Below are positions 45,901 through 54,565 of a stretch of 64,000 nucleotides of DNA, piece by piece (position 1 is the stretch's first letter; each line of letters starts with the position of its first letter). Under the pieces are notes generated by a model, which made no database searches, was not told where the DNA came from, and saw nothing but the letters and a program-made list of their open reading frames with translations. This stretch comes from Haliotis asinina. Its lineage: Eukaryota > Mollusca > Gastropoda > Lepetellida > Haliotidae. The translations under genes were made by a program, and so were the position numbers. The stretch lies in NCBI RefSeq assembly GCF_037392515.1, contig NC_090291.1, positions 40,097,501-40,161,500 on the forward strand. Direction: 5' to 3'.

Positions 45901-48900
45901 CTGTCAGTATCATTACCTGTACCAGTCTCTTTAAACCTGAGCCATGCCAGGGATTCGCAAGACAAAACGCCGCCATGTTAGCAAAATGCATGAGGGACCA
46001 AGCCCAAAGAGGAGGCATTGCAAATATTCTACTTGGCTCACTCCAGGTAAACTACTTAATATCTTGTTGAGAGGAAAATATCGCTAGTTGCCAAACCAAA
46101 CTCAAATTATTAAAGTTGCATGTATCATTGTACATAATTAAGGTGGCTGTTTATCACAATGATTTTATTCATTTTCTAAACTCTGGTCTGAAAGTAAAAG
46201 TATACTGAACAGCAAAAGAAACTCGACTCTGACTTTTTGTCCAGTTTCTAAATAGAAAATTATTTTAAGAGATTTCATTTTTGCAATACTTGTGTTTTCT
46301 TTTGCTTTTAAGTATAGTAGAATTGTTTAAGACTGAGCAAAACTTACTTATGCACCGCATTGGTTGTTAGTGAAGATGCTGACCAGTGGCTTTCAATTAC
46401 ACCAACCAGGGGCCTGTTTCACAAAACTCTCGTAAGCCTAAGATCTCGTAACTTTTCTGGTAGCATTTGTACCTGGCATACTGTAACATAGGAGGTGCAA
46501 ATGCTACGAGGAAAGTTACGAGATCTTAGGCTTACAAGAGTTTTGTGAAACGGAGCCCAGGTACATCTCATTTATTAAGAAATCATTGTATGTGATATAT
46601 AGAGGATACTAAACAACCTTCCATGTAATACCATTTTTATTTAATGAGTTAATGGTTTGGTATCAAACGAGCAAAAGCAAGTAATAAATTTCAATAAATA
46701 TCAAAAGGATGGGAAGATTGGGTAACCAAGCATTTGATCATCACACCAACGCTTTGGATCCGATTTCCTGTATGGTCCATTGTGATGTGACTGAAAATGG
46801 TGGGGAAAAACTCGCTCGCTCACTTGTTATAGGGGGAAAACTATGTTGATTTGGTCCACCAAAACTCCCAGATTTGGTTAATTGAATATTATGTTCTAGT
46901 GTAGTGGATCAACATTCATAATGTCAAAACACAGAACTGGCCTGTTCCAGACTGTATAATTAACAGACAGCTTTAATAATGTAGAGCACAGTGGTGTAGT
47001 GGTTAGCATGCTGGCCTCTCATGCCAAAGGCCTGGGTTCAAATCCTGGTGGAGGGTTCAAATCCTGGTGGAGACTCCAAACACTTGTGACATGGGTCTCG
47101 TACTGTGTTATGTCACACATTGCACTCAGTCCACCCAGCTGTTTAAAATGGGTACCTTAGAAGTAGATGTACGGAACTAAACAATCGCACTTAGTGCTTA
47201 GTAGCATCTTTGAAATTACTATTTGATCAGGGTAATAATGTAATGCCAGAGAACAGCATCAAGTTGGATTCTAGGCACAAGAATTAGCATTATTGTTGTT
47301 GTTATCATTAAATGCCAATAAGCATTTAATATGGCGTCACAATGACCAAAACGTGAAGGGTGACTTAAACGATTACACATTTTCATTTGATTCCGTTGAT
47401 AATAGTTGTCTCAAACCAACATCAACAGATGGCCCCAGTCATTTATTTATTTTATTTATGCCACAATTTGCTATGGTAAGTTCCATACCATGGCCAACCC
47501 TGGAATGTTTGGTTCTGTGTTCAACTCCCAGATTTTCCCTGGTTATTTTTCTTGGATAGTCATTTGTCATTAAACCTGTTCATTGTATGCACAAAGTAGA
47601 CAATTGTGATATATGGATTGAAATCTAGTACAGATGCAGTGACTGGCTTTTGATCTTGCCTCATCACTGCATTTCCTGAAAATTAACAGGTTCTACCAGC
47701 CTTATTGTTGATGTATTCTTTTAGGATCCATTCAACACAATGATCTAAGCATGAAGCTGACCTCCCATGATCTAACATATGCTTATGATAATCAGTGTCA
47801 TGGTGCTAAGTGTAAGAGCACCATGTAGAGCTAACAACCTAACAATTTACTAACTGCCAAGTTATTTTTTGTCTTTCTTTGAATGTTTCAAGAAAAATGT
47901 CTGTCTGCATATACATGCATGTTTTTCACAGTGTTGCAATGGTTTTGATGTTATGTTGTTCTGTTACAGGCATGCTGAAGACTCTGAAAATAAACCACGT
48001 GTCTGTGGCACTGCAACCACGCGGCCTCATCAACCGAGGGAACTGGTGCTATATAAATGCTGTATCCTTAGCAACAGTCTACAATAAGTATCCCTTGGGG
48101 ATTCCATTCTAATCACTAGATTGTCTTGTTCCCCAGTCAGTCATACACATTGAAACCTGCCAACACCAGCACCTGTCTAATCTGGCACTCTGCCCAAACC
48201 GGCATAAAAGTTTTATAACGATATTATGATCATTAAAATATTGTTTAATCTGGCACCTGTCTATTCCGTATTCCGGCACAACTTTCCGGTCCCAACTAGC
48301 AACTTTAACAGTAATTAACATTGTCTAAGCCAGCATGGGTATGAGCCCTGCAATCAAGGAGGCATAATCCAATAGTCAATACACTCCTCCACGCGCTAGG
48401 TAATCAGGCATTATAGTGATGTAGAAATTGATCAGTGTAAATGACAGCCATGTTGGAAAATGATTGTCACTATCCAATCTGGCATTTTATTTCTGTCCTG
48501 TGGGGAGCTGCTTTAGACAGGTTTCACTGTTCATTGAATATTGCTGAATGAATTCTGAAACTACTAACACATATTTTGCTGACTCACTTAAAATAGTTAA
48601 ATATGTATGATAACTGATCTTCCCTATACACGACATCAAGGATTCAAGAAAATATTTTATCTGCAGATCTAGCAGGATGATTTGAATCTAGTTAAATGAA
48701 ATATGTCTGTAGTGCAAATAGAGAAGACACAATGATGTATTTTAACGGCATGTTGAAGATTAAGGAAGCATAAATCTACTAAATATCTCGGTCAGAAAAG
48801 ACAGATTTTAATTTGAAGAGGAGCTCCTGTTATATTTTAATGGACCTCAGTAACTGGTACTGTAGACAAGGCTGTTTGTTTAGGGAATAGTGTTTAATAC

Positions 48901-51900
48901 TGCTCGGATCACTTCTTGTTTGTCAACTTCCTGAGCCTGCCCAGACACTACAAGCTCTTGTTGCATGCCCTCCCTTCTTCCAGTTGATGAGGAAGCTGTG
49001 TGAGTTCTCTCCCCTGATCAGAGGTCCCAGCTCCACTCCAATTCTGGATAGTTTGTGAGTAGAAAGAGTTTTCTTTTTTTATTGAGTATGTTCAACAATT
49101 TCACTAGGTTTAGAAAGTATTCAAAGATTACTCACAATTTTATTTATGTTCAGAAATGTACTTTCAAATGTTAAGAGGGACAGCCAAATGATTCATCTGC
49201 TCAGATGGTTCTACTATATGAAGCCCATTTCTGGTGTTTCTCTTTGAGATTTTATGGGAATATTGCTAAAAGGTGCATAACACCTTACTCACTCAATTCT
49301 TCTGTTGTGCTCACTCACTAAAAATTTAGAACACCATATCAATAGAGCTGTCCCATGGAAATGCTGTTTTGCTTTCAGTCACTAAGCTGAACTCAGCAAT
49401 ATCTTCTGGATGAGATTCTTTAGTTCAATTACATATCTTTTGTCCATAGAACAACCTAATTTTGCTCAATTTGTTGCTTTCAGAATTGCGTTTTCCAAGA
49501 AGTTTTCTCCTTGGACGCGTCCACAAGGTAGTGTAACGGACTGATTTACTTTAGTAATATGAAGGATACTGCAAGCAAGTAACAGGTTCAGGTTCTGTGA
49601 CTTAGTAGTTAGTGTGTAATGCCATGCTCATCTCTGTTAACATGAATTGTATTTGCAGCACGTGGGGGAAAGAAGGTTCCAGAGCTGGTCCCAGGTTCAC
49701 CTTTTGAGCCAAACAATGTCTATCAGATGCTGCAGGTTATAGAGGCTAACCCATCATTCAAGGTAAGACATCACTGGTTGGTTGGCTTTCTGAGCCTGAT
49801 ACAGGAGTCTTGGTGTGGGTTCAGTTCAGCTGAGCCTCAGGGTACTCTCTCAATATGTCTCCAACCAGAGTTATTTCCCCTGTAGTGAAGGAGACCCATG
49901 ATTCAGTCTAAAACCTCACTAGTCCTTTGGGTTGCCTGAATTGGATAAGGGATTTTGGAGTTAAGTTCAGTTTTTCAGCTTTGCTATGCCTCCTCAACCA
50001 ATGTTAGTCACAGTGAGAATTATCTCCCCTTATATGACATAGCTCATGCCAAGACAAACTGATGTTTCCCCCTGTTGCAGCTTGGAAAACAGGAAGACGC
50101 TGAGGAGTTCCTTAACTGTATCCTGGATGGACTTCATGAGGAAATGTCTGCAACCATAAACCTGGCCAGTGGAGGAGGTGAGTTACCTCCCTTAGATATA
50201 TGTCTGAGGGTCAAAGCTTTTATGGAACAAGTATGTATGGATGACAACTTCTTTAATTCTGTGGCATGACGTTACAATACAAAACAATACAAGAACCTGT
50301 ATTGAAATGTCATGCTAGAAATTTAAAGAAGTCATTATCCATATACACTTGTTGAGCCCGACTTCCAGCTTCTTAAAAGACCACTGAAAAAGTCGGTGAA
50401 GGCTTTCTTGTCTGAGTTATTTGCATGTAATAATATTCTTACGTTGGTTTCATTACTCAATTGTTAATCCTAGTTTGTCTACTCTAGATTTAATTGCTGG
50501 CAAGTGTAATACAGCAGCAATATTATTGTTTAGCATTAAACAACAAAGAAATCTTACTTAGCCAAGTCAGTAAATGTAAATGTGAAAGGGCTTCAGATCA
50601 CTGAAGTGTGGTCTGAAATATATTTACTGTTGACTGTGTTTGTAGAACGGGAGACAGAGGATGTGCAAGAGAATGGCTACATGGATGATGAGGAAGGAAG
50701 TGAGGATGAGGAAGACTCATGGCAGCAAGTTGGACCCAAGAAGAAGAGCATCCTCACTCGAAGGGTCAGTTGAAAAATAGTTTACATCACTGGGCCTAGA
50801 GTTTCGAATCTCTATTAGCTCTAAGATAGTCAGAAGTACCATATGTTAACATTAACTTACAGCTATCAGTGCTAAGAGAGCTTCGACAATTTAGGCCCTC
50901 TTGGTAGGGTTAGGATGAATAACACGGATACCCAGGACAAATGGGTAATGAGCTTGGTCAACCCCTCAGGCAATGATTTACAGCTAATATACTATACTGT
51001 ACTCACTGAGAAGAAGTGGTTCTAGGTATGTCTTCACCAGATTTAGGATAATTATAACTGGTTTTGTGTAAGGAGCCATTGTGAACTGATTGTTATTTCT
51101 GTAGGCTGCCTTTGCCAAGACCCCAATTGCGGACATTTTTGCGGGGCACATCCGCTCTGCTGTGTATAAGGCTGCATCCAAAGAGTCTGCCACACTAGAG
51201 CCATTTTTCACCCTGAAGCTGGACATCCAGGATGAGAAGATTTGGACTGTGAGAGATGCCCTTGAGGGACTGGTCACCAAGGAGGCGGTACAGGGGTATC
51301 AGTGCTCAAAGACTAATCAGGAGGTTAGTGTCTACCCATCTGTCTCTCGCTCTTCATCTCGCTTCCTTTCCAAAATTCCCTCTTTCTTTTCTGTTTCAGC
51401 TGTTTCATCCATCTCTCTATTTACTCTTCTTTTTATCTCTCTTTTTGTCTGTACACCAGGATCGGAGCGATCGTAGTGCTAAGACTGTTGTAAGTCTATG
51501 TTGAAGTATGGGACTTACAATCACTTTAGGCATACAATCACTTTGTTAAACAGGGTCCAGACTTCTAAAAGATTACCTTGTCCAGAGTGCTCAGCCTAAA
51601 TGTAACTTCCATTTAAAGGGTTGTTTACTGTTAAGTCAGACCATGATACATATCAAATGTGTATTTGTTGTGTTCAACCTGATTTTCCATTATTCTTAGC
51701 AATTAGCCATAATATGCCTTACTTCTTTGAGGGGGGTGTTAAAGAACACTGTGTCTTCGGGTAGATGTTGTATTTAAGATACCCATGAAGATACTGGTTA
51801 AAACTGATCTTCAGTAGCCCATGCTTTTCGTAACAGGCGATTATTAACGGAATCAGGTGGTCAGACTCTCTGACTGGGTTGACAGATGTCTTCAGATCTC

Positions 51901-54565
51901 AGTAGCATAGTACGATGCTCATGCTTATGATCCCAGATTGTCTGGTCCAGACTCGATTATTTGTAGACTGCTGCCATATAACTGGAAGTGTGATGTAAAT
52001 CTAAGCTCGCTCCCTCCCTCCCTCCCTCACTCACTCACTGTAATTAAGACTTGCATTAAAGGGGGTGTTCAGCGTATCATCCACTACCAGTGTTAGCCAA
52101 GCTGTTACTTACACTGAGGAGGGTGTTCCGTTTGTTAAGTGGGTTCAACACCTGATTATTTGTGTCACCAGGTGGAGGTGGTGAAGAAGATCAGCCTGGA
52201 AGAACTACCACCCATCCTCATCCTCCATCTTAAGTGCTTTGTCTTCGACAAGGCAGGGGGGAGTCAGAAGCTGTTGAAGAAAATTGACTTTGATGTTGAC
52301 CTAAACATCACAAAAGGTACGACATTTTCCTTATCCTGACTCATGTTTATTGATTATCTCTCTTTTTGATTGATTATCTCTCTTTTTGACTGTTAAGTGG
52401 AAACTTGAATCACAAGTCCCCCGAAGCAATCTTGAGTTCTTCCAATCATCCCCTCTCAGCATTGCGCACTACACTGTAAGACCTAGTGTGGGTTTATTTT
52501 GGAGATGAGAGCTAGGATCAGGCCATGTGGGACCATGGCAGGTGAAGGGAGGCTACTCATGATATTATGATCGCTTTAGGAAACTAGGAATTCAGAGGCG
52601 TGTTCAGAACCGCGAGCGCTTGCATGGGTCCTGAACGATTGTGAGTGCTTGCTTACATCAAACCATTTGTGACCAGCTTGTGTTATTCCGTCAAAAAACT
52701 TTTCGTCAGCTTGTTGGAGGTTGCAGAAAGGGGCGAGTGGTGACGAATGACATTAAACATGTATAAGACAAAATGTTATGGATGTCAAGTTCTTCTTTAT
52801 TTTTTACACAATATTTCTTGGCTATTCCTTGCCCCTACGTCAGGTGGATGCTAACTGATCATAATGATTAGATTGTTTTTTCCATTAAACATGGTCGCCA
52901 TCTTTGTGGCTCACGGGCGCTAGTTGGGGCACAGGTGTTTAGGATCGAGTGCTTGTTGGCATTCGCGGGCGCTTGCGATTCTGAACATGCTTCAGGTTTC
53001 CACTAAACTGTCAAAGGGAAATAAGCTCTAAGTATGAGTCAGGATAAGTATAAAAATAATATCAATCGTATCATAAAAGTTAAATTATGTTAGAAATGGT
53101 CTGCGGCAAAAATTAAATTATGTTAGAAATGGTCCCTGGCAACCAATGCCGGTCTCACAATGTCACTCAGTGATCAGCCACATTCTTTTGGTTCTTGGCG
53201 TGTCACAGTACCCAGAAGGTTTGGATTGTTGCTTTGTTATTTACATGCTATCGTATCACTAGAATGTTATTGAACATGGCATCGAACTGCTGACAAACAT
53301 GATCATATTGATTCATTAGACGTCCTTGACAGCTTTTTATGCAGAGTTGCATCCCTTAGCTAGACAAGGATATGAATCCCTTTGTTCCAATGATGACTCC
53401 CCAGCCATAGGTTTGCCATGCTGTATATACCTGTATATCGTCAACTTATGTGGATATACTGAGACAGGGCTTTAAGAGATGTTAACCTACTTGCACCAGG
53501 TGCAACATAAGTTACACCAGACAAATTCCAGATGCACTGCTTTTATTGCAATGTGTAATGAAAGAATTATGGAGATGGAGAACGCAACATAACCTCCAAA
53601 GAGAAAGCTGGCAACTTGGTGCAAAGTAATGGTGGACATACTCACTCACATATTTTGTATTGTAAACAGATCTGCTGTCATCAACAGCCAAGGCCAAAAT
53701 CCAGCATACACATCGGTCCTACAAGCTGTTTGCAGGTCAGTGGAAGTGGTATTTCCTCTAACATATTTCAGCAGTGTTGTAGCCTAGTGTTTGCTCATCT
53801 TGCTACAGGCCCAGGTTTGATTCCCCACATGGGTACAATGTGTGAATCCCGTTTCTGGCATCCCTTGATGTGTTGTTGCTGGAATATTGTTAACATAAAA
53901 CCTAACTCACCCATTCACTCTTCTATTGTAATTAAGTCATCCATGTTTTGGATTCTGTAGAGTGGTTGAGATAAGAGGAGAGCCTAGTGGTTAAGGTGTT
54001 TGTTTGTCACGCTGAAGACCAGGGTTTGATTCCCCACCAAGTTACAATTTGTGAAGCCCATTCTACATTACTGTTAAAATACGCAAATCATAAACTCTCA
54101 CTCACGAAGAATGCAGTCAAGATCTGTGAAATGAATGGATGTGTATCATTGTGGATGGCATGTGTGCTTTCATATTATATCAGCCACTTGCAGTCAGACA
54201 ATGTTTGGTGAGATTATATAACCTCAGCCTCTTCGAATAGTGGTATACAGACTCCCAGACAACTGGAATATTGCAGTAGTAGTGAAACTCACTCACTCAC
54301 TCACTCACTCACTCACTCACTCACTCACTCACTCACTCACTCACTCACTCACTCACTCATTGTATCTCTGCTTGCAGTTGTGTTCCACCACGGTAAGAAC
54401 TCCACCGGCGGCCACTACACAACCGATGTTTTTCACCCAGGCATTAGCAGCTGGGTTCACATCGATGACGCACGTATACAGCCAGTCCAAGTCGGCAGTG
54501 TGCTCAAATACGTAGCACCAAGAATGCCATACCTGCTTTACTACCGTCGCACAGACCTATCTTAA
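36906..54565 (+). CDS. USP10: USP10 deubiquitinase, whole gene (14 coding exons)
   Basis: Orthologue of ubiquitin-specific peptidase 10, a cysteine protease that removes ubiquitin from substrates and, in vertebrates, binds G3BP in stress granules. Joined exons total 2196 nt, 731 aa plus TAA (human about 798). Order: FGDF motif (residues 10-13); Pro/Val-rich and Ser/Asn-rich linker; [12 protein letters not shown] block shared with human; USP domain from about residue 345 with Cys box [39 protein letters not shown], acidic insert then [40 protein letters not shown], His box [12 protein letters not shown], Asp in WVHIDDARI, and LLYYRRTDL at the end. All catalytic residues are present and every exon joins in phase with GT-AG sites. 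Exons: 36906-36923, 38993-39088, 39746-39782, 41522-42382, 47970-48061, 48945-49054, 49484-49527, 49659-49762, 50081-50177, 50646-50764, 51105-51323, 52172-52316, 53670-53735, 54378-54565. Confidence 0.95.
38105..38400 (+). mobile_element. SINE head fused to a diverged repeat D
   Basis: In USP10 intron 1. It begins with a tRNA-like stretch (GGGGCTCAGGGGTAGAATAC, TGTTTGTTCATCAC) and continues as repeat D (TTACTGACTTGGTTGACACA, GATCATCTGGTCCAGACTTT, ATGTGGCTGGAATTTTGC). Confidence 0.6.
38993..39088 (+). CDS. USP10: USP10 exon 2 (FGDF motif)
   Basis: After TTGTTCTTTCAG, it encodes [20 protein letters not shown] and onward (32 codons). FGDF is the G3BP-binding motif known from vertebrate USP10 and alphavirus nsP3. 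The donor is taken as GAG/GTCAGT; AGG/GTAGAG two codons earlier is a weaker alternative, also in frame. Confidence 0.85.
39746..39782 (+). CDS. USP10: USP10 exon 3
   Basis: A 37-nt exon, [12 protein letters not shown] plus one base, between TTTTTGTCTTCAG and GAAG/GTAATG. The phase fits exons 2 and 4. No human counterpart is obvious, but the splice sites are good. Confidence 0.75.
39818..40026 (+). mobile_element. Repeat D in USP10 intron 3
   Basis: TAAGCTTGTCGTAAGAGACG, then CTAACGGGATCGGGTGG, ATTGTCTGGTCCAGACTC and an (ACTC)n tail. The first 50 bp are missing. It begins only 35 bp after exon 3. Confidence 0.85.
40246..40682 (+). mobile_element. tRNA-derived SINE split by repeat C
   Basis: Head 40246-40316 (GTGGGGTAGCCCTGTGTTCA, GGGTTTGATTCCCCACATG) and body 40576-40682 (GGGTACAATGTATGAAACCC, TGCTGGGATATTGC). 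Between them sits repeat C, bounded by the 7-bp duplication CCACATG. Confidence 0.8.
40317..40575 (+). repeat. Dispersed repeat C, copy 2 (inserted)
   Basis: A 259-bp insertion in the SINE with CCACATG on both sides (40310-40316 and 40576-40582). Related to 27645-27880. No coding capacity; class unknown. Confidence 0.75.
40962..41069. repeat. Strong hairpin in USP10 intron 3
   Basis: Left arm TCACACACGGTTGACAAATG then GTTGATGGAGCAG; right arm CTGTTCCATCAGCCATTTGT then CAACCATCTGTGTGA. About 33 nt pair with two or three mismatches around a loop of about 40 nt. It could be a foldback element or a transcribed hairpin. Confidence 0.75.
41522..42382 (+). CDS. USP10: USP10 exon 4 (disordered linker)
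   Basis: The 861-nt largest exon. It begins with a Pro/Val/Tyr-rich tract ([20 protein letters not shown] and onward) not present in human USP10. [11 protein letters not shown] may be a decayed PAM2 (PABP-binding) motif: it has the AxEF core but lacks the Leu-Asn. A Ser/Asn-rich stretch follows, then [20 protein letters not shown], matching human QPKSWASLF...AYVE, and [13 protein letters not shown], matching human VPVSEDPVAIKI. Confidence 0.9.
42465..42625 (+). mobile_element. tRNA-derived SINE in USP10 intron 4
   Basis: TTGGGTAGCCCAGTGGTTAA, TTGCTTGTCACCCAAAGACC, GATTCAATGCCCCACATAG, TTTCTGGTGTCCCTGG, then a decayed tail. A weak second relic lies at 42990-43090 (GTGATTCCCTACATGGACAC). Confidence 0.8.
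43590..43845 (-). mobile_element. Repeat D in USP10 intron 4
   Basis: GAGTGAGTGAGTGAGTTTAG, GCACTCAGCAATATTCCAGC, GACAATCCAGTGATCAACAG, to CTGGACCTTCACAGG. The middle is shortened. Confidence 0.85.
44450..45700 (+). repeat. Decaying satellite of about 110-125 bp in intron 4
   Basis: About ten imperfect units. Each has CTTACCTCAGCA, then a stretch near AGAACACATTATCTGTTATA, GTCCAGTCAGTG, GATCAG and CAAGATGATTGGATGTTATT. Central units (about 44700-45180) agree well; flanking ones fade. No coding capacity. Confidence 0.85.
46409..46558. mobile_element. Foldback MITE, copy 2 (USP10 intron 4)
   Basis: GGGGCCTGTTTCACAAAACT to TTTTGTGAAACGGAGCCC, with arms containing GTAAGCCTAAGATCTCGTAA. It is about 90% like the copy at 35316. 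Confidence 0.85.
46725..47175 (+). mobile_element. Two SINE relics, one with an internal duplication
   Basis: 46725-46835 is a poor SINE relic (TTGGGTAACCAAGCATTTGA). 46985-47170 is another tRNA-like type: GTGGTGTAGTGGTTAGCATG, CTCTCATGCCAAAGGCCTGG, GTTCAAATCCTGGTGGAG repeated twice in tandem, then CACTCAGTCCACCCAGCTGT and AAAATGGGTACCT. Confidence 0.7.
47970..48061 (+). CDS. USP10: USP10 exon 5 (Cys box)
   Basis: Encodes [19 protein letters not shown] and then [11 protein letters not shown], where the Cys of NWCYIN is the catalytic nucleophile. The exon ends at GCT/GTATCCTTA, which fits the U12-type donor consensus rather than the usual one. The frame happens to stay open a little way into the intron. 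Confidence 0.93.
48148..48529. mobile_element. Pogo/Tigger-like MITE in the U12-type intron
   Basis: Left end CATTGAAACCTGCCAACACC; the right end, read inverted, is CAGTGAAACCTGTCTAAAGC. The interior has several GTCTAATCTGGCAC-like motifs, typical of pogo/Tigger ends. No transposase. Confidence 0.6.
48945..49054 (+). CDS. USP10: USP10 exon 6
   Basis: Begins [20 protein letters not shown], continuing the Cys box exactly as in human ([10 protein letters not shown]). The acceptor is CCTGCCCAG, with TTCCTGAGC just upstream, near the U12 branch-site consensus. Ends AGTTT/GTGAGT in phase 2. Confidence 0.93.
49195..49300 (+). mobile_element. tRNA-derived SINE, 3' half, USP10 intron 6
   Basis: GAAGCCCATTTCTGGTGTTT, GGGAATATTGCTAAAAGGTG, ACTCACTCAA. 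The tRNA-like head is lost. Confidence 0.7.
49484..49527 (+). CDS. USP10: USP10 exon 7
   Basis: A 44-nt exon, (L)[14 protein letters not shown], aligning with human VRLMNEF...PRQ. Acceptor TTGTTGCTTTCAG, donor AAG/GTAGTG. Confidence 0.85.
49659..49762 (+). CDS. USP10: USP10 exon 8
   Basis: [20 protein letters not shown] and onward to [20 protein letters not shown] matches human GAAFEPTYIYRLL. Donor AAG/GTAAGA. Confidence 0.92.
50081..50177 (+). CDS. USP10: USP10 exon 9 (QQD-box region)
   Basis: [20 protein letters not shown] and onward, the conserved USP segment after the Cys box (human [21 protein letters not shown]). Donor GGAG/GTGAGT. Confidence 0.95.
50646..50764 (+). CDS. USP10: USP10 exon 10 (acidic insert)
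   Basis: [20 protein letters not shown] and onward: an acidic insert followed by [17 protein letters not shown], matching human SEDEWEQVGPRNKTSVTR. Donor AGG/GTCAGT. Confidence 0.93.
51105..51323 (+). CDS. USP10: USP10 exon 11
   Basis: A 219-nt exon: [20 protein letters not shown], then [20 protein letters not shown] and [19 protein letters not shown], very close to human. Acceptor TTATTTCTGTAG, donor GAG/GTTAGT. Confidence 0.96.
51800..52042 (+). mobile_element. Repeat D, diverged, USP10 intron 11
   Basis: CCATGCTTTTCGTAACAGGC, GGTGGTCAGACTCTCTGAC, ATTGTCTGGTCCAGACTC, then CTCCCTCCCTCCCTCACTCA as tail. Confidence 0.8.
52172..52316 (+). CDS. USP10: USP10 exon 12
   Basis: [20 protein letters not shown] then [20 protein letters not shown], the conserved USP strand LPPVLVLHLKRF. 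The Arg of LKRF is Cys here. Donor AAAG/GTACGA. Confidence 0.95.
52598..52990. mobile_element. Inverted-repeat DNA element in USP10 intron 12
   Basis: Left end GCGTGTTCAGAACCGCGAGC then GCTTGC; the right end read inverted is GCATGTTCAGAATCGCAAGC then GCCCGC, a 26-bp terminal inverted repeat with a few mismatches. TTCAG lies just outside both ends and may be part of the target duplication. About 393 bp, no transposase; possibly hAT-like, superfamily unsure. Confidence 0.65.
53670..53735 (+). CDS. USP10: USP10 exon 13
   Basis: A 66-nt exon: [20 protein letters not shown] and FA, matching human ELLS...CHRTYRLFA. Donor GCAG/GTCAGT. Confidence 0.92.
53765..53928 (+). mobile_element. tRNA-derived SINE, USP10 intron 13
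   Basis: TTGTAGCCTAGTGTTTGCTC, GGTTTGATTCCCCACATGGG, TTTCTGGCATCCC, GCTGGAATATTGTTAAC, CCTAACTCACCCATTCACTC. Confidence 0.85.
53977..54108 (+). mobile_element. tRNA-derived SINE, USP10 intron 13, second copy
   Basis: GAGAGCCTAGTGGTTAAGGT, TTGTCACGCTGAAGACCAGG, GTTTGATTCCCCACCAAG, then a shortened body and tail. Confidence 0.8.
54228..54359 (+). mobile_element. Repeat D 3' end with long (ACTC)n tail
   Basis: A diverged D tail (ACAACTGGAATATTGCAG) followed by about 18 ACTC units (54286-54359) that stop about 20 nt before USP10 exon 14. Confidence 0.8.
54378..54565 (+). CDS. USP10: USP10 exon 14 (His box, stop)
   Basis: [20 protein letters not shown], then [13 protein letters not shown] and [12 protein letters not shown]-stop. 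It has the catalytic His (GGHYTTD) and Asp (HIDD). A long (ACTC)n run ends about 20 nt before the exon, just upstream of the acceptor CTCTGCTTGCAG. Confidence 0.96.

Noticed and set aside
49055-54377. Open frames running past USP10 exon ends (for example 50075-50269, 51162-51476)
   Set aside because: They read through splice donors into introns; conservation stops at the donor.
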